Source: JAKEHZ01 sp035280505
GTDB lineage: Bacteria > Acidobacteriota > Blastocatellia > RBC074
Reading direction: 5' to 3'
DNA length: 9,719 bases
NCBI GenBank assembly: GCA_035280505.1
Contig: DATEFT010001069.1
Coordinates: 1-9,719, forward strand
Shown here: positions 1 to 5,510 of the stretch, in pieces
Layout: every line of letters begins with the position of its first letter
Position numbering within the stretch: position 1 is the stretch's first letter
Notes under the pieces: generated by a model
What the model saw: the letters and a program-made list of their open reading frames with translations, nothing else
What the model was told of the DNA's origin: nothing
Databases searched by the model: none
Program-made: the position numbers and the translations under genes

Positions 1-148
1 CTACGTCGTCTTCGAGCCGGTAGATCCGCGAGTCTTCTCTCCGGAAGGTCTGGGGCAGGCGGTGACGGTGACGGACGGCGGGAAGAAGGTCGGGCTGGAG
101 CAGAAACTCTTTCCCCTGGCCAATGTGGAGAAGAAGCTGCCGAACTGA
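1..148 (+). CDS. 3' end of an unknown protein (partial)
   Basis: An open frame starting at base 2 gives 48 residues and stops at TGA 146-148; the start lies before the window. The visible end reads YVVFEPVDPRVF, then alternating valine and threonine (QAVTVTDGG), and finishes KKLPN. The alternating pattern fits beta-strand structure, so this may be the last strands of a secreted or outer-membrane beta-rich protein, but no family is recognised. Codon choice is GC-rich like the real genes nearby. A perfect 11-bp inverted repeat 65 bases downstream could end its transcript. Confidence 0.6.
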   Translation, partial: YVVFEPVDPRVFSPEGLGQAVTVTDGGKKVGLEQKLFPLANVEKKLPN

Positions 149-212
149 AGCTCCGAGGCGATCTTTAGATTCGCTCGTTCATCGTTCTCGATTTGATGCA
201 GAGACCGAAGCC

Positions 213-245
213 GAAATGGCCGAGTCTGTGTCAGTCGGCCATTTC
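213..245. promoter_or_regulatory. Perfect 11-bp inverted repeat: terminator or activator site
   Basis: GAAATGGCCGA (213-223) is followed by an 11-base spacer and its exact reverse complement (235-245). It lies 65 bases after the stop of the upstream partial gene and has no U-tract, so it could be a terminator hairpin. It also sits about 125-160 bases before the predicted start of the sigma-54 transcript at 345-361, the usual distance for an enhancer-binding activator site. The sequence alone does not decide between these. Confidence 0.5.
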
Positions 246-344
246 CCGGGTCTCACCTCGCCGGCATCGTTAACCCCAGTTCTCAGGGTCATTAACCACG
301 CGAAAATCAGCGTTTTCACAATCCCGCCGGGGCCTCTTTTTGAA

Positions 345-361
345 TTGGCACTTCAATTGCG
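345..361 (+). promoter_or_regulatory. Probable sigma-54 (RpoN) promoter for the BON lipoprotein
   Basis: TTGGCAC-TTCAA-TTGC matches the sigma-54 consensus TGGCAC-N5-TTGC at every conserved base. The -24 GG is at 347-348 and the -12 GC at 359-360, with the required ten bases between. The predicted transcript start is near 372, giving a leader of about 130 bases before the BON gene ATG at 501. Inverted repeats at 213-245 and around 269-293 could bind the required enhancer-binding activator. No sigma-54 or activator gene is visible in the window. Confidence 0.6.
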
Positions 362-386
362 ATCAGGGCTCCGGGAGGAGAAATAG

Positions 387-470
387 GTGGTTTCTAATCG
401 CCGAAATCTGACCGCGATTGGGAACGGAGTGTACGATTCTAACCGAGCGAGTGTTCAGGGAGCGTACTAA
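387..470 (+). CDS. Possible 27-aa small ORF in the leader of the BON gene
   Basis: A GTG at 387 is preceded by GGGAGGAG (373-380) with a six-base gap, one of the best ribosome-binding sites in the window. It opens 27 codons ending at TAA 468-470 and starting (M/V)VSNRRNLTAIGNG. The peptide is polar, with no membrane segment or known motif. It lies between the predicted sigma-54 transcript start (about 372) and the BON gene, so it would be first on that transcript with a very short leader of about 15 bases. It could be a leader peptide or a chance match; there is no conservation evidence. Confidence 0.22.
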   Translation: MVSNRRNLTAIGNGVYDSNRASVQGAY

Positions 471-500
471 GGGACGTGCCCGCATTTGGGGGAGAGAGAG

Positions 501-1034
501 ATGAAAACAATAACAGCCTTTTTTATCACGGTCTTAGCCATGATGTGCCTGAGCTGTACGACGCAAACGCTATCCGATGCGGCGATCAGTACGGCGGTCA
601 AAGGAAAGTTGACCGGCGATAGCGAAACCAGCGCTATTCAGATCGGCGTCGACACGGTGAACGGAGTGGTCACTCTGAGCGGGGTCGTCCCGACCGACCG
701 CGAGCGGGCCAAGGCCGAACTGTTGGCTCGGACGACCGACGGCGTCCGGGATGTCATCAACAACGTCACCGTCAATCCCGATATCATCAGCACGACGAAC
801 CTCGGAGAGAAGACGGAAGAGGCCGTCACCGATGCGGCGCTCTTGACGAAGATCAAGGCCAAGCTCCTGGGCGAAGGCATCACGGGGACCAACGTCGACG
901 TGCTGGATGGCAACGTCACGCTCAAGGGTGAGGTCGAAAACGCGAATCAGATCATGCAGGCGACCGATCTGGTTCGCAGCACGAACGGCGTCAAAAGCGT
1001 CGACAATCGACTCACCATCTGGAGAAGGCCGTAG
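501..1034 (+). CDS. Double BON-domain lipoprotein
   Basis: This 177-aa envelope protein has two BON domains, a fold of osmotic-stress and outer-membrane-associated proteins such as OsmY thought to bind lipids or membrane surfaces. Residues 1-18 are a signal peptide (MKTITAFFITVLAMMCLSC). Cys19 in CLSC is the likely lipid-attachment site, although Cys at -3 is unusual, so a plain secreted form is possible. BON1 covers about 25-92 (VNGVVTLSGVVPTDRERAKAE) and BON2 about 108-173 (LDGNVTLKGEVENANQ), each with the typical G-x-VTLxGxV strand and a V-x-x-V-x-N-x-(L/V)T end. ATG 501 is preferred over the upstream in-frame TTG 486 because GGGGGAG (488-494) lies six bases before it and the signal peptide starts there. 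It is probably sigma-54 dependent and is followed by a 32-bp perfect hairpin. Confidence 0.9.
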   Translation: MKTITAFFITVLAMMCLSCTTQTLSDAAISTAVKGKLTGDSETSAIQIGVDTVNGVVTLSGVVPTDRERAKAELLARTTDGVRDVINNVTVNPDIISTTNLGEKTEEAVTDAALLTKIKAKLLGEGITGTNVDVLDGNVTLKGEVENANQIMQATDLVRSTNGVKSVDNRLTIWRRP

Positions 1035-1054
1035 CTCGTCTTGAATTGTGAGAT

Positions 1055-1128
1055 GAAGACGAACTTGATCTCAGTTGATCCGATCGACAACTTTGCCGAT
1101 CGGATCAACTGAGATCAAGTTCGTCTTC
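1055..1128. repeat. Perfect 32-bp inverted repeat with 10-base loop
   Basis: Bases 1055-1086 and 1097-1128 are exact reverse complements around the loop ACAACTTTGC. The repeat starts 20 bases after the BON stop codon. It is far longer than an ordinary intrinsic terminator and no T-run follows. The arms are only about half GC and contain several GATC sites. Just before it, TCGTCTT (1036-1042) and TGAGAT (1049-1054) can pair with parts of the left arm, so alternative folds exist. It could be a transcript-stabilising 3' hairpin, a small mobile-element remnant, or a fold-back artefact of sequencing or assembly. Confidence 0.85.
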
Positions 1129-1398
1129 GTTCGACGGACAACCTCGATCACCTCGGAAGACCGGCCTCAGCAGGCGCTCTCCGCGCCGACCTTAAGTTAC
1201 TTCTACGTTAGTACGAAGGAAAGTAAGTTCATCGTCGGTTCGAATGGTATCCCGGAACGTTACTCTGGAGTACCGGCTCTCCATTTCATTTTTTTCACAT
1301 GGATCAATACAAATGCCAGGTGGCATGGAAGTTGTGATCGGCGACAATGACGATGGTCGTTTCAGGAATTCTGGCGGTTGTAGGGATGGGAAGGATCA
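1129..1398. other. Intergenic region before the first double-ZAS gene
   Basis: No gene is supported here: the one open frame (1075-1350) starts inside the hairpin and has no ribosome-binding site. The stretch is richer in AT than its surroundings, as promoter DNA often is. It holds an imperfect hairpin (CTTCTAC at 1200-1206 against GTACGAAG at 1211-1218, one bulge), a loose inverted repeat GGTATCC...GGAGTACC near 1247-1275, and the small palindrome TGCCAGGTGGCA at 1314-1325. TGGCAT-N5-TTGT at 1321-1335 partly resembles a sigma-54 promoter, but the -12 GC is GT. No convincing -35/-10 pair was found. Confidence 0.5.
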
Positions 1399-1878
1399 TT
1401 GACGTCGAGCAAGACCGATCAAATTCATGTGAGCTGGGAAGAGATCGGCCGCTATGTGAGCGGCACTCTACCTGAATGGGAGAGAGCTCTGACCGAGACG
1501 CATCTGGCGGGATGCGGGTTTTGCCGGGGCAATCTGGTGATCAAGATCAAGTCGCTGCCCTTCCAACCGCTGACTCCGGACGGGCGCCCGCAACTGCCGG
1601 GCATGACCGCCGCGACCCTTCGCTGCGGATGGAGCCGATTGATCGGTCCATACCTGGCGGGCCGGATGGCCCACCTTGAACGGGAGAGGCTGGAGGAGCA
1701 TCTGGTACTCTGTGAACCGTGCCGATGCCACCTGGGGATCTATCTCCAGTCCATGACCTCGTCTCAAAATTTTTCTCTCTTCCATCGGGTGCGGCAGTGG
1801 CTGAAGAAGTGCGGGCTTTTCCGGCGCTGCCGCAGAGAAGAGAGAGACGGAAGGGGAGAGGCTCCGTCTGTTCTTTGA
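1399..1878 (+). CDS. Double ZAS (zf-HC2-type) zinc-binding protein, copy 1
   Basis: A 159-aa protein built from two repeats of the zinc-binding anti-sigma fold. Repeat 1 has H10, H35, C39, C42; repeat 2 has C76, H101, C105, C108. In both, the first ligand lies exactly 25 residues before the His of HxxxCxxC, and the repeats share W-x5-Y-x-x-G and HLxxCxxCR. The linker IKSLPFQPLT (50-59) is identical in copy 2 at 5511. Anti-sigma factors usually have one such domain followed by a membrane helix; here there are two and only a basic tail (VRQWLKKCGLFRRCRREER). TTG 1399 is the only usable start: a stop lies in frame at 1381, GTG 1429 would lose H10, AAGGA (1391-1395) is just upstream, and the N-terminus aligns with copy 2. 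No sigma-factor gene is adjacent. Binding partner unknown; a regulatory role is inferred from the fold. Confidence 0.85.
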   Translation: MTSSKTDQIHVSWEEIGRYVSGTLPEWERALTETHLAGCGFCRGNLVIKIKSLPFQPLTPDGRPQLPGMTAATLRCGWSRLIGPYLAGRMAHLERERLEEHLVLCEPCRCHLGIYLQSMTSSQNFSLFHRVRQWLKKCGLFRRCRREERDGRGEAPSVL

Positions 1879-1906
1879 GCTCTCCCCCTTCCACAGTTTC
1901 TTCTCT
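1834..1906. repeat. Extended hairpin overlapping the end of double-ZAS copy 1
   Basis: AGAGAAGA (1834-1841) pairs with TCTTCTCT (1899-1906), and GGAAGGGGAGAG (1849-1860) pairs with CTCTCCCCCTTCC (1880-1892) with one extra C. The stop codon at 1876-1878 lies in the loop. The left side is almost pure purine. It could act as a terminator for the gene, but no T-run follows and it is only the first of a series of stems reaching 2189. The last 14 codons of the gene lie in its left half. A direct 8-bp duplication, CCCACCTG twice, follows at 1907-1922. Confidence 0.7.
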
Positions 1907-1938
1907 CCCACCTGCCCACCTGCCCATCGGGAGGCAAT

Positions 1939-2097
1939 CTCAGGGGCTACTGAGGAGGTCGGAGGGAAAGGAGCGGAGGATCTTAGCGCGGGTCTTCCGC
2001 TCCTCAAAATCACCAACCCTCACAGGCTCCTGATGGGGGGGAGGCCTGTGGCGAAAATGGGAGGAGGCCGGGTTGGTGTGCCGAGCACCCTCCTCCC
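1939..2097. repeat. Four consecutive stem-loops between convergent genes
   Basis: After the hairpin at 1834-1906 come four more stems, nearly end to end. CTCAG/CTGAG is at 1939-1943 and 1950-1954. AGGAGCGGA with three further bases (1969-1980) pairs with 1993-2004, with one G-T wobble. CACAGGCTCC (2021-2030) pairs with GGAG-CCTGTG (2040-2050) with one bulged G. GGGAGGAG (2059-2066) pairs with CTCCTCCC (2090-2097) around an inner GGTG/CACC. No open frame with a ribosome-binding site covers the stretch. The density of pairing suggests a structured RNA, degraded palindromic elements, or a heavy two-way terminator between the genes ending at 1878 and 2216. Confidence 0.6.
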
Positions 2098-2104
2098 TCA
2101 ATTT

Positions 2105-2189
2105 GGCGAGCCCACCATCTACCCCGGCCCGGGGCAGCGTCGTAGGACTTCATGAGATCATCACCTATCGGCGGGATGGTGGGCTCGCC
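2105..2189. repeat. Perfect 15-bp inverted repeat enclosing a GC palindrome
   Basis: GGCGAGCCCACCATC (2105-2119) and its exact reverse complement (2175-2189) enclose 55 bases. Inside lie the nested palindrome CCCCGG-C-CCGGGG (2122-2134) and the short palindrome ATGAGATCAT. The repeat ends 26 bases from the stop of the - strand gene at 2216, so it could end that gene's transcript as well as serve the + strand. The long branched loop is unlike a simple terminator. Confidence 0.75.
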
Positions 2190-2215
2190 TCCTCGCCTGG
2201 AATCGCCGGCCTTCG

Positions 2216-2695
2216 CTACTTCTTCTTGAACGCATATGAGTGAAACTGCTTCACCAGGTTGGAAGGCGAAACCGATCGCGTAAAGACGGCCGAAACGAAC
2301 GTATCATCCCGGGTTCCGTCCATCTGCCAGAGCGCGTACTCCTTCAATTTATCGAGATCGGTCTTGTAGTCGTTGTAGACCTGGGGGGGCACCGCCAGAG
2401 CCAGGGCATGCTTCATGCGAGTGTGGGAAGAGGCCCCGAATTCTTTGCTCCTCTCGAACTCGGACTCATACTGGGTGAAGACCACGAACACGAAATCGGC
2501 GCTGCTTGCCGATTTCGCGAGCGTGAACTTCTGCCGGCTTTGAAAGTGGCTCTTGAGATCGCTCTCGGCCGATAGATCGGATTTGGACGTATCGATTTTG
2601 ACGGCGACTACGTATACCGATTGGCCTGCCTGAAAACCCGGCCACTGATCCTGGGTGAACGAAAAGAGCAGACAGATTAGCGCAATGTATTTCAT
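2216..2695 (-). CDS. Small secreted protein of unknown function
   Basis: A 159-aa protein. Residues 1 to about 23 (MKYIALICLLFSFTQDQ...) form a signal peptide, so it is exported. The mature part starts with a strand (QSVYVVAVKID). Next come a charged helix (AESDLKSHFQSRQKF) and a strand, DFVFVVFTQYE. A pattern of KID-T..., D-L-K-x-x-F-x-S-x-x-F, then S-A-D-F-V-F-V-V resembles small secreted acidobacterial proteins of unknown role; that comparison is from memory. The C-terminus is FHSYAFKKK. The frame stays open upstream to 2854, but ATG 2695 is chosen because AAAGGA lies five bases before it and the signal peptide begins there, while the upstream extension has neither. A GC-rich leader hairpin (2734-2768) precedes it. 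Confidence 0.7.
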   Translation of the reverse strand: MKYIALICLLFSFTQDQWPGFQAGQSVYVVAVKIDTSKSDLSAESDLKSHFQSRQKFTLAKSASSADFVFVVFTQYESEFERSKEFGASSHTRMKHALALAVPPQVYNDYKTDLDKLKEYALWQMDGTRDDTFVSAVFTRSVSPSNLVKQFHSYAFKKK

Positions 2696-2970
2696 CTCGA
2701 TCCTTTCATCAGAGGTCACATCTCTCTGGTTTGGTTTGGCCTCGCTCGATCGAGGAGGTGAACCAAACAATACAATCCCAATGCCAGAACCTCCGCGCGG
2801 TCCCGCCCGTGGCTTCGAGCGATGCCAACCGTGCCGATTGACAGGCGCGAACACGCGGAAGAGACCGGATCAAGGGGCTTTTCGCGTCTTCCAGGCGGCT
2901 CGCGGTTTCAAAAGTTAGAAGGCAGGCCTGGGCGGAGGGCGGCGGCAGCGTGTCGCAGGCGGTGCCGGGG
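2696..2970. other. Intergenic leader between the two small - strand genes
   Basis: No gene is supported; the open frames here are arginine-rich shadows. Upstream of the secreted-protein gene is a two-part hairpin on the - strand: GTTTGG/CCAAAC (2734-2739 with 2763-2768) outside CCTCG/CGAGG (2740-2744 with 2751-2755), around the palindrome CTCGATCGAG (2745-2754). On the - strand at 2772-2787, CTGGCAT-N5-TTGT is a weak sigma-54-like match with GT in place of the -12 GC. From about 2930 the sequence becomes very GC-rich up to the hairpin at 2971. Confidence 0.4.
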
Positions 2971-2993
2971 GGCGGCGGCATTTTGCCGCCGCC
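2971..2993 (-). terminator. GC hairpin after the coiled-coil gene
   Basis: GGCGGCGGCA (2971-2980) pairs perfectly with TGCCGCCGCC (2984-2993) around a TTT loop, giving a 10-bp stem. It lies 15 bases beyond the stop of the - strand gene ending at 3009, the expected place for a terminator. No T-run follows on the - strand, so it would be a hairpin-only terminator. Confidence 0.6.
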
Positions 2994-3008
2994 TCGACGC
3001 AGTTGATG

Positions 3009-3275
3009 CTAGGTGCTCTCGATCATCAGGGGTTTCATCCGGAAGGCGGCCTCGCAGATGGCCCGGTAGTCATGGAGCGTGACCTGGGCTCCTTCATTGG
3101 GCAGCCGGCTGGAGAGCCGTTTGACGAACTCGGCCCACTGATGCCGTAAATTATCGACCTCGCGTTGCAACGCTTCACAGCGTTCGGCCAGGCGTTCGTT
3201 GTTGGTCTCGGAGGTCGTCAGTCTGGCCTTCAGGGCCTGGATTTCGATCTCGGGGTGGAGTGTGATGGTGGTCAT
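3009..3275 (-). CDS. Small coiled-coil protein of unknown function
   Basis: An 88-aa protein with no export signal. Residues about 9-55 (EIEIQALKARLTTSE..., then ERCEALQREVDNLRHQW) keep hydrophobic residues at heptad spacing with charged residues between, typical of a dimerising coiled coil. A short tail follows (VTLHDYRAICEAAFRMKPLMIEST). An upstream ATG at 3281 is in frame, but AGAGGG runs directly into it and stands six bases before the ATG at 3275, so 3275 is favoured. It stands alone, with hairpins on both sides, and overlaps nothing. The family is not recognised; it could be a small scaffold or partner protein. The single Cys and His residues form no metal motif. Confidence 0.6.
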   Translation of the reverse strand: MTTITLHPEIEIQALKARLTTSETNNERLAERCEALQREVDNLRHQWAEFVKRLSSRLPNEGAQVTLHDYRAICEAAFRMKPLMIEST

Positions 3276-3463
3276 GTTCATCCCTCTTCATCCTCACTTT
3301 CTATGGCAGTTTCTCTTCTTCTTTGGCGGGCGCGGTTTGGGTCGAGCGCACCGGTCGGTTGGAGGGGCAGGATCTTGGGTCACGTCCGTCCGATTGGGGA
3401 AGATCGAGGGGAGCTTGAGTTGTCGGCTGAGTTCCAATCCGAGGCATACTGAAACTATCGCAG
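3276..3463. other. Intergenic region upstream of the coiled-coil gene
   Basis: No gene is supported. The open + strand frames at 3165-3480 run across the antisense strand of the coiled-coil gene and have no ribosome-binding site. An imperfect inverted repeat, GATTGGGGAA near 3390 against TTCCAATC near 3432, could be an operator for the - strand gene, but this is weak. No clear -35/-10 pair was found. Confidence 0.3.
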
Positions 3464-3495
3464 CGTCCGTTCAGGCCTGATCACCTGAACGGACG
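3464..3495 (-). terminator. Perfect 12-bp hairpin after the TPR regulator gene
   Basis: CGTCCGTTCAGG (3464-3475) and its exact reverse complement (3484-3495) enclose the 8-base loop CCTGATCA. It lies about 100 bases beyond the stop of the - strand regulator ending at 3599. No T-run follows on the - strand. It is most likely a transcription terminator or 3'-end stabiliser for the regulator; the strand is inferred from position. Confidence 0.55.
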
Positions 3496-3598
3496 GTTGC
3501 TGATTATTTCCAGCGGTCAAAAATTGTCAATAGGAAATTGGCCGCCCCCGGCGGATTATGCGGGATTCAAGCTCGCCGGTTCCGCGCGCTTCGTGGGG

Positions 3599-5224
3599 CT
3601 ACACCTCATCCGACGACAACCGGCTTCCCTCGTTCCATTCCGTCGTGAACTGCTGTTTGACGGCGGCGCGGATCCGGCCATCCCGCTTCTGTTCGGCCGG
3701 AGAGAGCGGGGCGGCAATGGAGATCCGAATCCCCTCCGCCGCGCCGAAGAGGCGTCCCGCCTCCTCTCCTTTGCCGAGCGCGTCCGCCATGCCGCCCATG
3801 GCTTCCAGGCTGGCCGCGATCTTGAACCGGTTCCCGAGCTCTTTATAGAGAGCCAGCCCCTTCTTGAAGAAGTTATATCCGGCCTGATGCCGCCCGGCCG
3901 CCGCCTCCAGGCGCCCCAGGTTCAGGTAGCAGTTGGCGATTCCGTTCCGATGCCGGATGGCGCCCATCAACGCCAGGCTCTTCTCATAGCGGGCGCGGGC
4001 TTCGAAATGGTTCCCCTCCTGTTGCGCGGCCACGCCCAGCCGATCGATCGCCGCGGCGATCTCCCGTGGAACCTGCAGCCTCCGGCTGTACGAGAAGTAC
4101 ATCCGGTAGTAGTTCTTCATCGATTCGTGGTCGCCCGCTCCGTACTCATCCACGGTTCCCAGACCGGCAAAGGCGATGCCCATCAACCAATCGGAATCGA
4201 GACGCTGGCCGACCTTCAGGTTGTCTTTGAAGAGGGTTTTGGCCTCTTCATACTTGCCCTGCGCCTCCGCCGCCCAGCCCAGGCAGTTCAAGGCGAACGA
4301 GACGGTCGCATCGTCGCCGAAGACCTGGCTCAGGCTGACGCTCTCGGTCAGCAACCGCTCGGCCTGCTCATAGTCGTCCTGCCGATATGTCAGATAGCCG
4401 GCCCAGGCCAGGGCCCGGGCGCGTTCGACGGAGCTTCTCTCCGGTTGACGCGCCAGCGCGCGGCGCAGCATCTCGCGTCCCTGCGACCAGGAGCCGCGAA
4501 TATTCCAATAATGGCCCAACGAGACCGCCAGCTCCAGTTCGCGCGGCGCCGTCGATTCCCGTTCGCCGTAGTACTCCAGGGTGGCCAGTAGATTACTCTG
4601 CGCGCTCTCCAGCGCGTCGAGCCAGGCGCTCTGCTCGGGTCCGATCAGTGACCGTGAGGCCTTCTGCGCCAACTCGAAGAAAAATGTCGCTCTCTGTTCT
4701 TGATTTATCATATTCGATCCCTCATGGCTTGTGGGTTGTGGCGTGCCCCTCTCCAACAATGAGGCGGCGGCTCGCAGGTCGGCAGCCGTCCGCTCATAGA
4801 GACGGGCCTTCTCTTTCAGTTGGGCGGAGATCTCGAACGAGGCCGCCGTCAATCCTTCAACCGGTCCCCAGCCCTTGACGCTCGCCGCCTCTCGGTCCGG
4901 GTCCGCCAGCTTGACCGGGCAGATGAAACGGTAACCCACCCGAGACTCCGTTTTGATATAGAGCGGCGCCTTCCGGTCGTCTCCCAGGACTCTTCTCAGA
5001 TTGGAGATCACGTTGGCCATCGTCGCCTCCAGCACGATGGTTCCCCAACCTCTATGCATCAACTCGTTCTTGCTGAACAGATGCCCCGGCTGTTCCAGAA
5101 ACAACATCAGAACCTTGAACTCTTTCGGTTCGATGTCGATGGATTGTCCGTTTCGCCGGAGCAGGCGTTCCGAGGGGGCCAAAGTGAAGGGGCCAAACTG
5201 ATATGCGACCTTTAGATTCTCCAT
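3599..5224 (-). CDS. Winged-helix DNA-binding protein with TPR tail (AfsR/COG3903-like, lacking the ATPase)
   Basis: A 541-aa cytoplasmic regulator. Residues about 8-103 are an OmpR/PhoB-type winged helix: FGPFTLAPSERLLRRNG, then IEPKEFKVLMLFLEQPGHLFSKNELM, then VISNLRRVLGDD and the wing ESRVGYRFI. Residues about 172-541 match the C-terminal half of AfsR/MalT-like predicted ATPases: GPEQSAWLDALESAQSNLLATL (195-216), several TPR repeats (about 235-480), and the ending RLFGAAEGIR...EWNEGSRLSSDEV. The NB-ARC-type ATPase that normally sits between is absent. The roughly 65-residue linker has no Walker A (GxxxxGK) and no Walker B, so it cannot be a standard ATP-driven switch. The TPRs probably bind a protein or peptide partner. 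A TATAAT within a palindrome at 5329-5346 is the likely promoter and control site. Divergent from double-ZAS copy 2. Confidence 0.88.
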   Translation of the reverse strand: MENLKVAYQFGPFTLAPSERLLRRNGQSIDIEPKEFKVLMLFLEQPGHLFSKNELMHRGWGTIVLEATMANVISNLRRVLGDDRKAPLYIKTESRVGYRFICPVKLADPDREAASVKGWGPVEGLTAASFEISAQLKEKARLYERTAADLRAAASLLERGTPQPTSHEGSNMINQEQRATFFFELAQKASRSLIGPEQSAWLDALESAQSNLLATLEYYGERESTAPRELELAVSLGHYWNIRGSWSQGREMLRRALARQPERSSVERARALAWAGYLTYRQDDYEQAERLLTESVSLSQVFGDDATVSFALNCLGWAAEAQGKYEEAKTLFKDNLKVGQRLDSDWLMGIAFAGLGTVDEYGAGDHESMKNYYRMYFSYSRRLQVPREIAAAIDRLGVAAQQEGNHFEARARYEKSLALMGAIRHRNGIANCYLNLGRLEAAAGRHQAGYNFFKKGLALYKELGNRFKIAASLEAMGGMADALGKGEEAGRLFGAAEGIRISIAAPLSPAEQKRDGRIRAAVKQQFTTEWNEGSRLSSDEV

Positions 5225-5328
5225 GGCTATGATTTCCCTACAATAATACTAAGACGTCCCTGATGACTCAGGTCGAGAGATTCAGTACAGTACGCCGCGT
5301 CATCGAATACTGATTGTCATAACTATAC

Positions 5329-5346
5329 GGTCTAGAATTATAGACC
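5329..5346 (-). promoter_or_regulatory. 18-bp palindromic operator with embedded -10 box (site A)
   Basis: GGTCTA-GAATTA-TAGACC is a near-perfect palindrome with one mismatched pair. Read on the - strand it contains a perfect TATAAT (complement of 5337-5342). TTGTAG lies 18 bases upstream of this (complement of 5361-5366) as a partial -35. The expected transcript start is near 5330, about 106 bases before the regulator ATG at 5224. The reverse complement of this site, 17/18 identical, lies upstream of the XRE gene at 6127-6144. Binding by that XRE protein is inferred, not shown. Confidence 0.6.
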
Positions 5347-5401
5347 ATGCGCGGGCCGGACTACAAGATTGGTAGAGAGGCCGGCGCCGGGTGCAGGGTT
5401 T

Positions 5402-5443
5402 ATTGATCCGGGTCCATTCATTGGATGCGCGGTCCGGATCAAT
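5402..5443 (+). promoter_or_regulatory. Leader hairpin 1 of double-ZAS copy 2
   Basis: ATTGATCCGG (5402-5411) pairs perfectly with CCGGATCAAT (5434-5443) in the leader of the second double-ZAS gene, five bases before the start of the next hairpin. TCAATGG (5439-5445) could instead pair with CCATTGG (5494-5500), which overlaps the ribosome-binding site. The two folds exclude each other. A palindrome CCGGCGCCGG precedes it at 5381-5390. Confidence 0.5.
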
Positions 5444-5447
5444 GGTG

Positions 5448-5493
5448 GGGATGAGCGGATAGATCTAGGGGAAGGTCGCCGCTCATCCCTTTT
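5448..5493 (+). terminator. Attenuator-like hairpin just before double-ZAS copy 2
   Basis: GGGATGAGCGG (5448-5458) pairs perfectly with CCGCTCATCCC (5479-5489) around a 20-base loop, and TTTT follows at 5490-5493. It is the only long hairpin in the window followed by a T-run, though a short one. It lies only 17 bases before the ATG of its gene instead of after a stop codon. That position suggests conditional early termination of this gene's transcript. Confidence 0.5.
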
Positions 5494-5510
5494 CCATTGG
5501 AGCATTTGGC

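Noticed and set aside
1321..1335. Second sigma-54-like promoter, TGGCAT-N5-TTGT, before double-ZAS copy 1
   Set aside because: The nearly invariant -12 GC is GT. A similar near-match on the - strand (2772-2787) and TGGCAA-N5-AGGC at 6642-6656 have comparable defects, so chance matches cannot be excluded.
1075..1350. 91-codon + strand open frame after the BON gene
   Set aside because: It starts inside the perfect hairpin with no ribosome-binding site and shows no domain.
2105..2189. Integron attC site or insertion-sequence ends
   Set aside because: There is no GTTRRRY/RYYYAAC core pair, no transposase or integrase gene, and no flanking target duplication was seen.
2696..2854. N-terminal extension of the secreted protein to 2854
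   Set aside because: The extra 53 residues are Pro/Arg/Gly-rich and have no ribosome-binding site. The internal ATG at 2695 has AAAGGA and starts a signal peptide.
3497..4591. 364-codon open frame on the + strand
   Set aside because: It is antisense to the TPR region of the winged-helix regulator, has no ribosome-binding site or recognisable domain, and starts inside the hairpin at 3464-3500.
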